A DNA stretch of 64,000 nt from an uncultured SAR86 cluster bacterium (GCA_902537425.1 CACBBD010000005.1:1-64000), one strand, 5' to 3'; positions 8,399-17,589 are shown, counted from the stretch's first letter. The notes: generated from the sequence alone by a model not told the origin. Numbers and translations: made by a program.

Positions 8399-10168
8399 TT
8401 AATTTTTTAAAAAATCAGGTATTTCAATATCTTTCGCTCTCAAGTACTCACCTAAAGATTTTGCTTGGCCGTCTAGACGAGTCGAGGAAGAAACTCCGTC
8501 TTGTAAGATGTCATGAACATAGAAGTTCAGTGAGAGTATGTTGGGCAGTTCGTACCTATCTATTTCATATTGTTTCAGATCTGGTAATAGCTCCTTAAGC
8601 TTTTCTACTGAGAGAAATTCATATAGATATGAATATGCCTCCTGAGTTTTTGCCCAGACACCTAAATTAGCGCATCCACCTTTATCTCCGGATCTAGTTC
8701 CATAAAGGCTTCCAAATTTTACTTTAGAAACATTTTCGTAAGATGGGACTTCATTTTCATAAGGTTGCTTTTGATAATAGGTTTCTTCGAAATCCATTTG
8801 ACTAGTTGGTTCGACTTCTATTATTTTTCCCTCAAAATGAACATTTTCTTTTATAAATTTACTATCGATAAGAGCAGGCCAATATTGAATGTAAGGACCT
8901 GAAGGCATTCCGGATCTTCCCGTATAACCGGGTATGCTAGCCAAACCTAATTCAACTATCTTTGCACTAAAAAGTCGTCCAACAAGATCAGGATTTTGTG
9001 ACAATACAGAAATTCTTAGAGATGCTTGTGCTTCTTCATTAGAAATCGGATTATCATGATCTGTCCTTATAAGTTGAATATCAACATGATCAAATTGATC
9101 CCTGCCTCCTACATTATCAAATATTAGATCTGTAACAAGTTTAGCTTTATCTTCGATATCAATTCCTGTTAATAGGATTTCTGTTCCATTTCTAAAACCG
9201 CCAGCAAGGTTTACGCAAACTTTGTGAGTCTTTGGAGCACTTGACCCTCTGCATCCACTTACAAAAACTCTGTCTTCTGCCTCTTGTTCCATCTTCAGGG
9301 TGTCAAAATGTCCTATGACATCAGGATTCATATAAGCAGGTGAACTAATTTCATATAAAAGTTGTGCAGTGACAGTACCAACAGATACTAAACCACCTGT
9401 TCCAGGATGTTTTGTTATCGTGAAACTTCCATCTTCATATATCTCAGCAATTGGATAACCGATATTGAAGAAAGAGGGGACTTCATGAAAGAAAGAATAA
9501 TTACCTCCAGTAGCTTGAGCTCCGCATTCAATTATATGACCTGCAGCTAAAGCACCAGCCAAAGCATCAAAATTATCTCTAGACCAATTATATTTCCAAG
9601 CTGCTGGACCAATTACAACTGCAGCATCTGTTACTCTAGGACAGACCACTACATCAGCACCATGGTCTAAGGCTTCTTTGATGCCCCAGGCTCCGAAATA
9701 TGCATTAGCTGTCAGAGGTTTTTTGGAGTAATCGTGAAGAGAAATACCTTTTTCCATATTAGCTAGAGGCTCATTTGCTTTTTTTAGCTCTTCAAACCTT
9801 GGAATAAGATCATCACCGTCAATATAAGCAACTTTTAAATCTAAATTTAATTCTTGAATGATTTCTTCAATTTTGTTGGCCATGGATGAGGGGTTTAGGC
9901 CTCCAGCATTCGTAACTATTTTTATATTTTTTTCTTGGCAAGATGCTGCTACATCTTTGAACTGCTTCAAAAAGGTACCTACATATCCTTGATCTGCTCC
10001 TCTATTCATCTTTTGGTTATAGAGGATTGTCATAGTTAGTTCAGCCAGATAGTCACCTGTGAGGACATCTATAGGCCCACCTTCAACCATATCTTTTGCG
10101 GCTGAAAGTCTATCTCCATAAAAACCACTACAGTTACCTATAATTATTTTATCTTTAGAGTTTGCCAT
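8399..10168 (-). CDS. atuA: AtuA-like acyclic terpene utilisation protein (DUF1446)
   Basis: A 589-aa protein with the long DUF1446 domain (about residues 5-450; glycine-rich start IIGNCSGFYGDRL) followed by a smaller alpha/beta AtuA-like domain (about 485-585, with GTRSGDKGGCANLG). AtuA is required for citronellol/geraniol breakdown in Pseudomonas, but its biochemical role is not established as far as I know. Here it lies between the biotin carboxylase subunit (4 nt upstream) and a crotonase (7 nt downstream), the setting expected for carboxylation of a branched enoyl-CoA. It could equally serve another acyl-CoA carboxylase pathway, since no atuB or atuD homologue is in the window. Confidence 0.88.
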   Translation of the reverse strand: MANSKDKIIIGNCSGFYGDRLSAAKDMVEGGPIDVLTGDYLAELTMTILYNQKMNRGADQGYVGTFLKQFKDVAASCQEKNIKIVTNAGGLNPSSMANKIEEIIQELNLDLKVAYIDGDDLIPRFEELKKANEPLANMEKGISLHDYSKKPLTANAYFGAWGIKEALDHGADVVVCPRVTDAAVVIGPAAWKYNWSRDNFDALAGALAAGHIIECGAQATGGNYSFFHEVPSFFNIGYPIAEIYEDGSFTITKHPGTGGLVSVGTVTAQLLYEISSPAYMNPDVIGHFDTLKMEQEAEDRVFVSGCRGSSAPKTHKVCVNLAGGFRNGTEILLTGIDIEDKAKLVTDLIFDNVGGRDQFDHVDIQLIRTDHDNPISNEEAQASLRISVLSQNPDLVGRLFSAKIVELGLASIPGYTGRSGMPSGPYIQYWPALIDSKFIKENVHFEGKIIEVEPTSQMDFEETYYQKQPYENEVPSYENVSKVKFGSLYGTRSGDKGGCANLGVWAKTQEAYSYLYEFLSVEKLKELLPDLKQYEIDRYELPNILSLNFYVHDILQDGVSSSTRLDGQAKSLGEYLRAKDIEIPDFLKN

Positions 10169-10172
10169 TTAT

Positions 10173-12095
10173 TTAGTTTTCTACGACCATTAATAGAGCA
10201 CCATTCTCTAATTGATCGTCCTTCTTAATTAAAACTTTGGTAACCTTACCATCCTCAGAAGCCTTAACTTGATGTTCCATTTTCATAGCCTCTAGAATCA
10301 CGAGGGTATCTCCCTTTTTAACTTTCGAGCCTACCTTAACTTTCAGATCAATAACTTTTCCTGGCATAGGAGCCACTAAACCTCCTGCTTGCTGCTCTGA
10401 GCCTGGTAAAGTAAATCTAGGTAAGATTTTAAATAGTGCATCTCCCCAAGGACCATGGACTACAATACTGTCACTGTCTCTTGTTATCTTTGAAAAGAAC
10501 CTTGAATTATTGACTTCAATATCGATACCTGAAGGAGTCCATTCAATTATTTTTGCAGTTGTTCCATTATTCACTGTAAAAGAACCATCTCTATTTGATC
10601 GGTAAGTAATTTCAATATCTTGATCACGATAATTAAAGGTTATTTTTTGTCCAGGAAGTCGAGAATTCCTCCATCCAGTAGGTATTTCTCTTAAAATAGC
10701 TGCATTCTCTCTATTTTGACCTTGTATCCATAATGAAGCAGCTGATAAAGCATTTTCAAGAGACTCGCCGTCAAGAATTACTGCTCTTTGAGGATTAGTC
10801 TTTTCAATGAAGTCCGAAGTTGTTTTTCCATTTAAAAAGTCTTCTGATCTTAATGAAGCTACTAAAAAATCTCTATTAGTAGTTACTCCACCTATATGCA
10901 AGCTTTCTAGGGCTAAGGCAAGTTTATTTGCGGCATCCATTCTAGTTTTGCCTTTAGTTATGACCTTTGCAAGCATTGGATCGAAATCTGTACCTACTAC
11001 TGATCCTTGTTCAATTCCTGTATCCCACCTTGCATCTATATTGATGTCACTTTCATAAGCAATAAGAGTTCCAGTAGCAGGTAAAAAGTCATTAGAGGGA
11101 TCTTCGGCATATAATCTGGCCTCTATAGAAGAACCTGTCCAAGTAATATCATCTTGAGAATAGCCAAGTTCTTCTCCCCTAGCAATGCGCAGTTGTTCAT
11201 AGACCAAGTCCTTACCTGTAACCTCTTCAGTGACAGGATGCTCAACTTGTAATCTGGTGTTGACTTCTAAAAACCAGAACTCACCAGTCTTATCATCGAC
11301 TAAGAATTCAACAGTGCCTGCGGACTCATATTTAAGCTTTTTAGCAAGCTTAATTGCTGCATCACCCATCGCAGCTCTCATCTCTGTATTAACTCTTGGA
11401 GAAGGAGATTCTTCTATGATCTTTTGATGCCTTCTTTGTATAGAGCATTCTCTTTCTCCAAGGTGGACTACATTTCCTTGAGAATCCCCTAAAATTTGTA
11501 TTTCAATATGCCTAGAAGATGCTACGTATCTTTCTATGAAGACTCGATCATCCCCAAAACCAGTCTTAGCTTCTCTTTGAGCTCCTGCAATAGCTTCTTT
11601 CAGATCTTTTTTATCTTCAACTATACGCATACCTTTTCCACCACCGCCTGCGGCAGCTTTTATAAGAATAGGATAGCCAATAGAGTTTGCTTTTTTAGGA
11701 TCAGTGGTCATTGGCAGAGTAGGGACACCAGCCTTTTCAGCTATATCTTTAGCCTTCAATTTATCTCCCATTGAGGTTATCACTCTTGAATTAGGTCCTA
11801 CCCAAATCAAGCCTTCCTTTTGAACGGCTCTGGCAAATTTTGCATTCTCCGAAAGAAAACCATAACCAGGATGAATTGCTTCAGCACCAGTTAGTTTGGC
11901 AGCATTAATTATTTCGTTACCATTTAGGTAAGAGTCACTTAACTTTATGGCTTGATCTGCCATTCGAACAAATGGCGAATAGGTGTCGGCCTCTGTATAG
12001 ACAGCAACACAAGCAATGCCCATTTCATGAGCAGTTTTAATAATTCTGCAAGCTATTTCGCCTCTATTGGCAATTAATAATTTATGAAAAGTCAT
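10173..12095 (-). CDS. Acyl-CoA carboxylase alpha subunit (biotin carboxylase + BCCP)
   Basis: A 640-aa fused subunit. It contains a biotin carboxylase ATP-grasp domain (about residues 1-445, with the glycine loop AAGGGGKGMR), a middle BT-like region, and a C-terminal biotin carboxyl carrier domain with the lysine (about Lys605) in EAMKMEH. It carboxylates biotin using ATP and bicarbonate and passes the CO2 to the beta subunit encoded just upstream, whose stop it overlaps by 4 nt. Homologues include methylcrotonyl-CoA (LiuD), geranyl-CoA (AtuF) and propionyl-CoA carboxylases. The linked AtuA gene favours a terpenoid or branched substrate, but specificity cannot be fixed from this subunit. Confidence 0.92.
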   Translation of the reverse strand: MTFHKLLIANRGEIACRIIKTAHEMGIACVAVYTEADTYSPFVRMADQAIKLSDSYLNGNEIINAAKLTGAEAIHPGYGFLSENAKFARAVQKEGLIWVGPNSRVITSMGDKLKAKDIAEKAGVPTLPMTTDPKKANSIGYPILIKAAAGGGGKGMRIVEDKKDLKEAIAGAQREAKTGFGDDRVFIERYVASSRHIEIQILGDSQGNVVHLGERECSIQRRHQKIIEESPSPRVNTEMRAAMGDAAIKLAKKLKYESAGTVEFLVDDKTGEFWFLEVNTRLQVEHPVTEEVTGKDLVYEQLRIARGEELGYSQDDITWTGSSIEARLYAEDPSNDFLPATGTLIAYESDINIDARWDTGIEQGSVVGTDFDPMLAKVITKGKTRMDAANKLALALESLHIGGVTTNRDFLVASLRSEDFLNGKTTSDFIEKTNPQRAVILDGESLENALSAASLWIQGQNRENAAILREIPTGWRNSRLPGQKITFNYRDQDIEITYRSNRDGSFTVNNGTTAKIIEWTPSGIDIEVNNSRFFSKITRDSDSIVVHGPWGDALFKILPRFTLPGSEQQAGGLVAPMPGKVIDLKVKVGSKVKKGDTLVILEAMKMEHQVKASEDGKVTKVLIKKDDQLENGALLMVVEN

Positions 12096-13747
12096 AGTCT
12101 GTATACTCCATATCCAGGTGAACCCTCGATATTTCTTCCATTAACCAAAGATAGACACATTCCCAGCACTGTTCGTGTATCTCTAGGGTCAATAATCCCA
12201 TCATCACTAATCGCACCAGTTGCTCTTAGGGCAAGTGAACCTTCCTCTTGAGCCTTTTCAGCAAATGCAACCATTTTGGCGTCTTCTTTTTCGTCAAATT
12301 TTTCTCCCGTTCGTGCAGCTCTAGCTCTACGAACTATCGACATTACTCCTGCGATTTGCTGAGGGCCCATAACTGCAACCTTTGCTGTCGGCCATAAAAA
12401 AGTAAATTTATTATCATAAGCTCTACCAGACATTGCATAAGTTCCTGCCCCGTAACTTGCACCTAAGATAATAGTGAGATGTGGAACGGTCGAATTCGAA
12501 ACAGAATTCAAAAATTGCGCTCCTCTTTTAATTTGACCAGCTTGTTCATAGTCTTTTCCTACAACAAAACCAGTTATGTTGTGCAGAAAGATAATGGGTA
12601 TGTCTATTTGATTACATAACTGAACAAATTGACCACCCTTAGCAGCTGTATCTGGAAAAATAGGCCCATTATTACCCAATATACCAACTGTATATCCATG
12701 AATAGTTGCGAAACCACATATTAGAGTGGGCCCAAATAGAGGTTTAAATTCTTCAAATCTTGAGCCGTCAGTAATACGTCCAATAACCTCCCTAACATCA
12801 AGAGGTCTTTTTAAATCTGGGTCCACTAACCCTAGAAGATCTTCGGTATCTAGAATTGGATCATCAGCTTTCATAGAAGGTTCTTTACCTTCTTTCCTCC
12901 AATTTAAGTGAGACACAACCTCTCTTCCTATCCTAAGAGCATCCATTTCATCTTCAGCAAGATAATCAGCTAACCCTGAAACTTCGGCATGCATTTGCCC
13001 TCCACCAAGAGTTTCATCATCAGATTCTTCTCCTGTAGCCATTTTTACAAGTGGCGGACCTCCAAGGAATACTTTAGATTGCTTTTTGATGAAGATATTG
13101 TAATCAGACATACCAGGTTGATAGGCCCCTCCAGCCGTAGAAGATCCAAAAACAATTGATATAGTTGGGATTCTTAATTTTGATAGTTCTGTAACTTCAT
13201 AGAAAGTTCTTCCTGATTCGGCAAAGTGACCAGCACCCAGTATAGTTCCAGCTGCACCTTTTTTACCTTTGCCACCTCCCATTCTCAAATCACCACCAGC
13301 AGACTCCACAAATTGAACATAAGGAATTTTGTTCACCCTCGAAATTTCCATTGCTCTAGACCATTTTTTTCCTGAAAAAGCATGCATTGCACCAGCCAGA
13401 ACAGTAGGATCATTTGCAAAAATAACTACTTCTGTGCCTGCTACTATTCCAATACCTGCAACCGCACCTCCTCCAATCGGATAATCAGATGCGTAAGCAG
13501 CTAAAGAGCTTATCTCTAAGAAAGGTGTATCAGGATCTAAAAAGTTCGCAATTCTATCTCTAACAGACATTTTGCCTCTAGCAGCAAGTCTCTCGTGGTG
13601 ATGCATTCCTCCACCAAGTTCAACATAATCAAGCAAGTCTTCAATGCCATCTAGTTTTTCCAACATAGCATTTTTATATTGATGAAATTCTTCAGATCTA
13701 TTGTCGATCTTAGTTTCCAGGGCGGGTGCTAAAAGGGTATTTTTCAT
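12092..13747 (-). CDS. Acyl-CoA carboxylase beta subunit (carboxyltransferase)
   Basis: A 551-aa carboxyltransferase with the N- and C-terminal crotonase-like halves. The acyl-CoA and biotin pocket segments are recognisable: GSSTAGGAYQPGMSD with the oxyanion glycines, LGGPPLVKMATGE, and the second-half GASYGAGTYAMSGRAYD. It transfers CO2 from carboxybiotin to an enoyl- or acyl-CoA. Close to the TAGGAY loop it differs from typical methylcrotonyl-CoA carboxylases (GRTFYEVTELSK where these have a YNQARMS-type stretch), so substrate preference may differ. It is first in the four-gene operon. A TATACA hexamer lies 8 nt upstream of the ATG and there is no Shine-Dalgarno sequence. Confidence 0.9.
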   Translation of the reverse strand: MKNTLLAPALETKIDNRSEEFHQYKNAMLEKLDGIEDLLDYVELGGGMHHHERLAARGKMSVRDRIANFLDPDTPFLEISSLAAYASDYPIGGGAVAGIGIVAGTEVVIFANDPTVLAGAMHAFSGKKWSRAMEISRVNKIPYVQFVESAGGDLRMGGGKGKKGAAGTILGAGHFAESGRTFYEVTELSKLRIPTISIVFGSSTAGGAYQPGMSDYNIFIKKQSKVFLGGPPLVKMATGEESDDETLGGGQMHAEVSGLADYLAEDEMDALRIGREVVSHLNWRKEGKEPSMKADDPILDTEDLLGLVDPDLKRPLDVREVIGRITDGSRFEEFKPLFGPTLICGFATIHGYTVGILGNNGPIFPDTAAKGGQFVQLCNQIDIPIIFLHNITGFVVGKDYEQAGQIKRGAQFLNSVSNSTVPHLTIILGASYGAGTYAMSGRAYDNKFTFLWPTAKVAVMGPQQIAGVMSIVRRARAARTGEKFDEKEDAKMVAFAEKAQEEGSLALRATGAISDDGIIDPRDTRTVLGMCLSLVNGRNIEGSPGYGVYRL

Positions 13748-14135
13748 ATCTTGACTGTATAATGCTCTCCAAAGCGCTATTTTAAAAATCGTCCAAAAAT
13801 GGGTTACCGAATATTAACAATTGAGAGTTAGTAACAAAAGGATATTTTTAGAAAATTACTTATGCAAGCCAATCGTTTCCATATAGGTATGGTGATGGAA
13901 GAGATCAATAGAAATTCTTTTGACTCCGATTTATTAAATGAATCAAAAAAGAAAGCTAAGGGCATTGAACAGATTAGTTTTGCTTACTATATTATCCTTA
14001 GAGCTGAAAAGATTGCGTCAAAAGAGGAATTTCCTCTTAGAAAATTTTGAATTTATTGAATATATAAAATCCTTATTTCAATTAAAAAATTATAAGAATT
14101 TATATATACTCAATAGAAGTGCTTGGAGAGAATTT
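13748..14135. other. Divergent regulatory gap between carboxylase operon and monooxygenase
   Basis: A 388-bp stretch separating two divergent transcription units. It contains a 17-bp near-perfect dyad at 14022-14038 (AAGAGGAA-T-TTCCTCTT), about 98 nt before the monooxygenase start, which could be an operator or part of an mRNA hairpin. A 62-codon reading frame (13862-14050) is possible, but it has no well-placed ribosome-binding site and I recognise nothing in it. An open frame upstream of the monooxygenase start is better read as untranslated leader. Confidence 0.45.
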
Positions 14136-15740
14136 ATGAGTAATACTATTGAGATAAAAGAATTTGATGCTGTAATAATTGGAGCTGGATTTGCAGGAAT
14201 CTATCAACTTCTAAAACTTAGAAGACTCGGATTAAATGCAGTTATTTTAGAAAAGGCCGATCAGGTAGGTGGAACCTGGCACTGGAATAGATATCCTGGC
14301 GCAAGATGTGATATACCATCCCTTGAATATTCATATCAATTTGATGAAAACTTGCAACAAGAATGGAATTGGACTGAGAAGTATTCGGCACAACCGGAGA
14401 TACTAGAATATTTAAATCATGTTACGGATAGGTTTGAGCTAAGAGATGGTATTAAGTTTGAAGAAGAGGTGCAGACCGCTAAATTCAATGAAGATAATTT
14501 AAAGTGGACTGTTACAACTAGTAAAGCTAAATACCAAACAAAATTCTGTATTTTTGCTACTGGTTGTCTGTCTGTTCCTAATAAACCTAACTTTGAGGGT
14601 ATAGAAAACTTTGATGGAGAATTGCTTCAGACATCAAATTGGCCTCACGAAGAACAAGACTTTAGTGGTAAAAAGGTTGCAATTATCGGAACAGGATCTT
14701 CTGCCATACAGTCGATACCTATAATCGCAAATCAAGCTGAAGAACTATATGTTTTTCAAAGAACACCTAATTATTCAATCCCTTCTAATAACGGACCTAT
14801 GGATAAGGATATAGAGAAGGAAATTAAATCAAGATATTCAGAATTCAGAAAAGAAAATTACTCGAATGGATTTGGTATTGCAGGTATTTCAGATGAATCT
14901 TTAATTTCTGAAACTGAGCTTGAAGAGGTGCACCAACAACTTGAAGAAAATTGGCAAAGCGCAGGTCTCGGATTTTTTGGAGGATATGCGGACATCCCTA
15001 TAGATAAAGACGCGAATAAAGTAGCCGCCGATTTTGTACGAAATAAGATTAAGCAAATTGTGAAAGATCCTGACACTGCCTCTTTGCTTTGCCCTGATTA
15101 TCATATTGGTGGTAAGAGACTATGTGTAGACACAGGTTATTTTGAAACATTCAATAGAGAAAATGTTTATTTAATAGATCTCAATGCAAATCCAATAGAG
15201 AAAATCAGCTCAAATTCAATTGAAGCAGATAAAAAATATGAAATAGATACTTTGATATTAGCGACTGGCTTTGATGCCATGACGGGTGCGCTTACAAATA
15301 TTGATATTAGCGGAAGAGGAAATATCAAATTAAAAGACCAGTGGGAGCAGGGTGCCAAATCTTATTTAGGAATAGGTATCTCAAATTTTCCAAATCTATT
15401 CACAGTTACAGGTCCGGGTAGTCCGTCTGTCTTATCAAATATGATGCCTTCAATCGAGCAGCACGTTAACTGGATAACTGATTGTATAGATTGGATGATT
15501 CAAAATGATAAAGCTGTTATTGAATCTTCTGAAACAGCCGAAGAAGAATGGATGGCTTTGGTAAATGAAATAGCAGATATGACAGTATTTACGGATACTA
15601 AGTCTTGGTATAACGGATCCAACATTGAAAAAAAGGCGAAGGCATTTTTGCCTTTTATCGGAGTGCCTGTTTACACGGAAATGATCGAGGAAGTAGTCAA
15701 TGAAGGCTATAAGGGTTTTATATTTGATAGGATGAACTAA
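14136..15740 (+). CDS. Baeyer-Villiger-type flavin monooxygenase
   Basis: A 534-aa FAD/NADPH monooxygenase similar to cyclohexanone and phenylacetone monooxygenases, which insert oxygen next to a ketone or oxidise related substrates. FAD-binding GAGFAG is at 16-21, GGTWHWNRYPGARCD follows at 45-59, and the NADPH site GTGSSA is at 185-190. The BVMO fingerprint FxGxxxHxxxWP is present at 159-170, but its His is Gln165. The ATG at 14136 is chosen because GGAGAG lies 5 nt upstream; the frame extends further upstream without family similarity. Neighbouring acyl-CoA genes suggest breakdown of cyclic or branched ketones, which is inference. Confidence 0.88.
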   Translation: MSNTIEIKEFDAVIIGAGFAGIYQLLKLRRLGLNAVILEKADQVGGTWHWNRYPGARCDIPSLEYSYQFDENLQQEWNWTEKYSAQPEILEYLNHVTDRFELRDGIKFEEEVQTAKFNEDNLKWTVTTSKAKYQTKFCIFATGCLSVPNKPNFEGIENFDGELLQTSNWPHEEQDFSGKKVAIIGTGSSAIQSIPIIANQAEELYVFQRTPNYSIPSNNGPMDKDIEKEIKSRYSEFRKENYSNGFGIAGISDESLISETELEEVHQQLEENWQSAGLGFFGGYADIPIDKDANKVAADFVRNKIKQIVKDPDTASLLCPDYHIGGKRLCVDTGYFETFNRENVYLIDLNANPIEKISSNSIEADKKYEIDTLILATGFDAMTGALTNIDISGRGNIKLKDQWEQGAKSYLGIGISNFPNLFTVTGPGSPSVLSNMMPSIEQHVNWITDCIDWMIQNDKAVIESSETAEEEWMALVNEIADMTVFTDTKSWYNGSNIEKKAKAFLPFIGVPVYTEMIEEVVNEGYKGFIFDRMN

Positions 15741-15743
15741 CGA

Positions 15744-15935
15744 CTATACAAAAATATAAGTATTAAGGAGCATTGCTCCACCCATAAATACGAGGCAAGC
15801 GGCCTGAACAATAGTAGGTATCACTACAAACATAACAAGAGGGTTAAAATTCATCTTGTTCATATAGTCTTCTTTTCTCCAGTCTTGATAAGTGCTTTCA
15901 TCAGCCTGTTCTTTCACGATTTTTAATCTTGACAT
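15744..15935 (-). CDS. Small single-span membrane protein
   Basis: A 63-aa protein with a charged N-terminal half (about residues 1-30) and one hydrophobic segment at about 34-60. I do not recognise a family. An AAGGA Shine-Dalgarno element 8 nt before the ATG and a position 3 nt after the cupredoxin stop argue that it is a real, co-transcribed gene. It could anchor or partner the cupredoxin at the membrane, in the manner of small subunits of respiratory complexes. That role is a guess from context only. Confidence 0.6.
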   Translation of the reverse strand: MSRLKIVKEQADESTYQDWRKEDYMNKMNFNPLVMFVVIPTIVQAACLVFMGGAMLLNTYIFV

Positions 15936-15938
15936 AAT

Positions 15939-16376
15939 TTATATCCTTGAAAGATAGTCATCTAACCTTTCTTGATTCATCAAAAAGGTTTTTTTGTAAG
16001 ACTCAGCTTTAGCTCTGATTGAGTTAATATTGGAAGAAGATTCGACTTTTATAACTCCTACCATAGCCATCATATTGTGTGGAGTGCATTGATAGACATA
16101 GACACCTTCTTCAGTCAAAGTGACTTCTATATCTTGATTCATTGCCCCTACCCAAGGCTCAGCTCCTTCTGGAATCATACCCTCTACCGAAGAAGAGTTG
16201 TGAGCTAAGTCAGTTGCGACAAATTTTACAGTGTCACCTTTATTGATGGAAAGAACTGCTGGCTCAAAAACCATCATCCCTTCCTTGCCAGCATTAAGCA
16301 TTTTCACAACATGTTCTTGTGAGAAGGCTGAGAGGGTGTATAGAGTGAGAAATAGTGTAAATGCGAGTTTTTTCAT
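15939..16376 (-). CDS. Pseudoazurin-like blue copper protein
   Basis: A roughly 145-aa periplasmic cupredoxin. A signal peptide (MKKLAFTLFL to AFS) precedes the fold. The type 1 copper ligands are all visible: His59 (DLAHNSS), then Cys97, His100 and Met105 in the pattern C-x2-H-x4-M, as in pseudoazurins. It should shuttle electrons between periplasmic or membrane redox enzymes. The ATG at 16376 is preferred over a GTG two codons upstream because it gives a cleaner signal peptide. The mature protein carries a basic C-terminal tail of about 30 residues beyond the copper domain. It is followed by the small membrane protein gene. Confidence 0.87.
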   Translation of the reverse strand: MKKLAFTLFLTLYTLSAFSQEHVVKMLNAGKEGMMVFEPAVLSINKGDTVKFVATDLAHNSSSVEGMIPEGAEPWVGAMNQDIEVTLTEEGVYVYQCTPHNMMAMVGVIKVESSSNINSIRAKAESYKKTFLMNQERLDDYLSRI

Positions 16377-16419
16377 GCTCACATTATATACTAAACTTAT
16401 TAGTATGTATAAGTCATAT

Positions 16420-17589
16420 TTATACTATATCGAAAGTTAAACCAGCTTTTTTAATGAGCCTATCAATTAACTTTTCACCCATAGATGGTGCAGGAGTATA
16501 AATGCCACCTGCAAGATCTGGACATTCTTGAACAAGGCACAGGGCACTTTCAGCAATCATTTTTGATGTTGACCCATAACCTGGATCCATATCTCCAGTA
16601 ACTCTAGCCTCTATTGATTTTTCCTCAAGATCTGCAAAAAACAAGATATCATAGTTTCCTTTCTCTCTAGACTCCTTTGATGGCCCCTCACCGGGTTGAG
16701 GTAGATTATCACCACCCATTGGATTTCCTGAAGACATTGCTTTAGCCATCTGTTCTCCTTCATCACCTTCTCCAGCGATCATCATCTCGTCATAGCAAAA
16801 ATCTTCGCCATATGCCTGATCCAACAACGCATTTGATCTGTGTATATTTTTGGTATTGATCGGAGCCATGACAAATGGTGACAACCACATATTCATTTTT
16901 TCATCTAACAGAGGCTTTGAATCATCAAGCTGTGATGGCCCTTCAAATCCCTCTGTTAATGAAAAGGGATTTGCAAGTACTTTTATTAGTTCAGGTTTTT
17001 CTTTGAGAGTTGACATGGTCGCTCCTAGAGAGGCAATTGTTCCTCCGGAAAACTCTCCGTTCATCGCTTTAACTCTTCCTCTAACATGTGGAGCTGGTTT
17101 TCCAAACTTCTCCTTCGCAGCGTTTTGCACAAAATAGACCCCCAAATCAAAAGGAATGCTGTCAAAGCCGCACGAAAATACAATTCTTGCTCCAGATTTT
17201 TGGGCAGTTTCTTTATGAGCATTAATCATTTCATACATCCAACCGGGCTCTCCTGTTAGATCAACATAATCAGTGCCATTTCTAGCACATGACTCAACCA
17301 ATTTTGAGCCATAAAGCTGATAGGGACCTACCGTGGTTAATATACATCTCGCTGATCTTGTCATCTTATCCAAAGAATAAAGATTTGAACTATCCACTTC
17401 TAATATTGATATGTCTTCATTGAGTCTTAAGTCTTTTTTTACCTCGAGAAGCTTCTCAATATTTCTACCGGCAATTGCATATTTTATGGAATTATCATTT
17501 CCATACTGATAATGCATATATTCTGCTACTAATTTACCGGTATAACCACTTGCCCCAAAAATTACTACATCAAATTCTCTATCAGACAT
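16420..17589 (-). CDS. Saccharopine dehydrogenase-like / trans-acting enoyl reductase family
   Basis: A 389-aa NAD(P)-binding oxidoreductase. The N-terminal Rossmann motif GASGYTGKLVAEY (about residues 12-24) and the following AGRN segment are typical of the saccharopine-dehydrogenase-like family that includes mycobacterial trans-acting enoyl reductases. Those act on lipid precursors, and eukaryotic relatives are saccharopine-dehydrogenase-like oxidoreductases. No lysine pathway gene is near, so lipid or acyl reduction is more likely than saccharopine metabolism. The start has an AAGGGAG ribosome-binding site. A Met/Gly/Glu-rich insertion at about residues 275-310 is of unknown role. Confidence 0.8.
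   Translation of the reverse strand: MSDREFDVVIFGASGYTGKLVAEYMHYQYGNDNSIKYAIAGRNIEKLLEVKKDLRLNEDISILEVDSSNLYSLDKMTRSARCILTTVGPYQLYGSKLVESCARNGTDYVDLTGEPGWMYEMINAHKETAQKSGARIVFSCGFDSIPFDLGVYFVQNAAKEKFGKPAPHVRGRVKAMNGEFSGGTIASLGATMSTLKEKPELIKVLANPFSLTEGFEGPSQLDDSKPLLDEKMNMWLSPFVMAPINTKNIHRSNALLDQAYGEDFCYDEMMIAGEGDEGEQMAKAMSSGNPMGGDNLPQPGEGPSKESREKGNYDILFFADLEEKSIEARVTGDMDPGYGSTSKMIAESALCLVQECPDLAGGIYTPAPSMGEKLIDRLIKKAGLTFDIV

Noticed and set aside
11496-11774. 92-codon frame opposite the biotin carboxylase
   Set aside because: Shadow of a conserved coding region, in antisense, with Cys/Phe/Ser-rich composition and no start signals.
13862-14050. 62-codon frame upstream of the monooxygenase
   Set aside because: No properly spaced ribosome-binding site, no recognisable features, and it lies in a leader region. 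It is described within the gap entry instead of as a gene.
13938-14135. 66-codon N-terminal extension of the monooxygenase
   Set aside because: Basic, low-complexity residues with no family counterpart; GGAGAG directly precedes the ATG at 14136, whose product begins with the normal Rossmann N-terminus.
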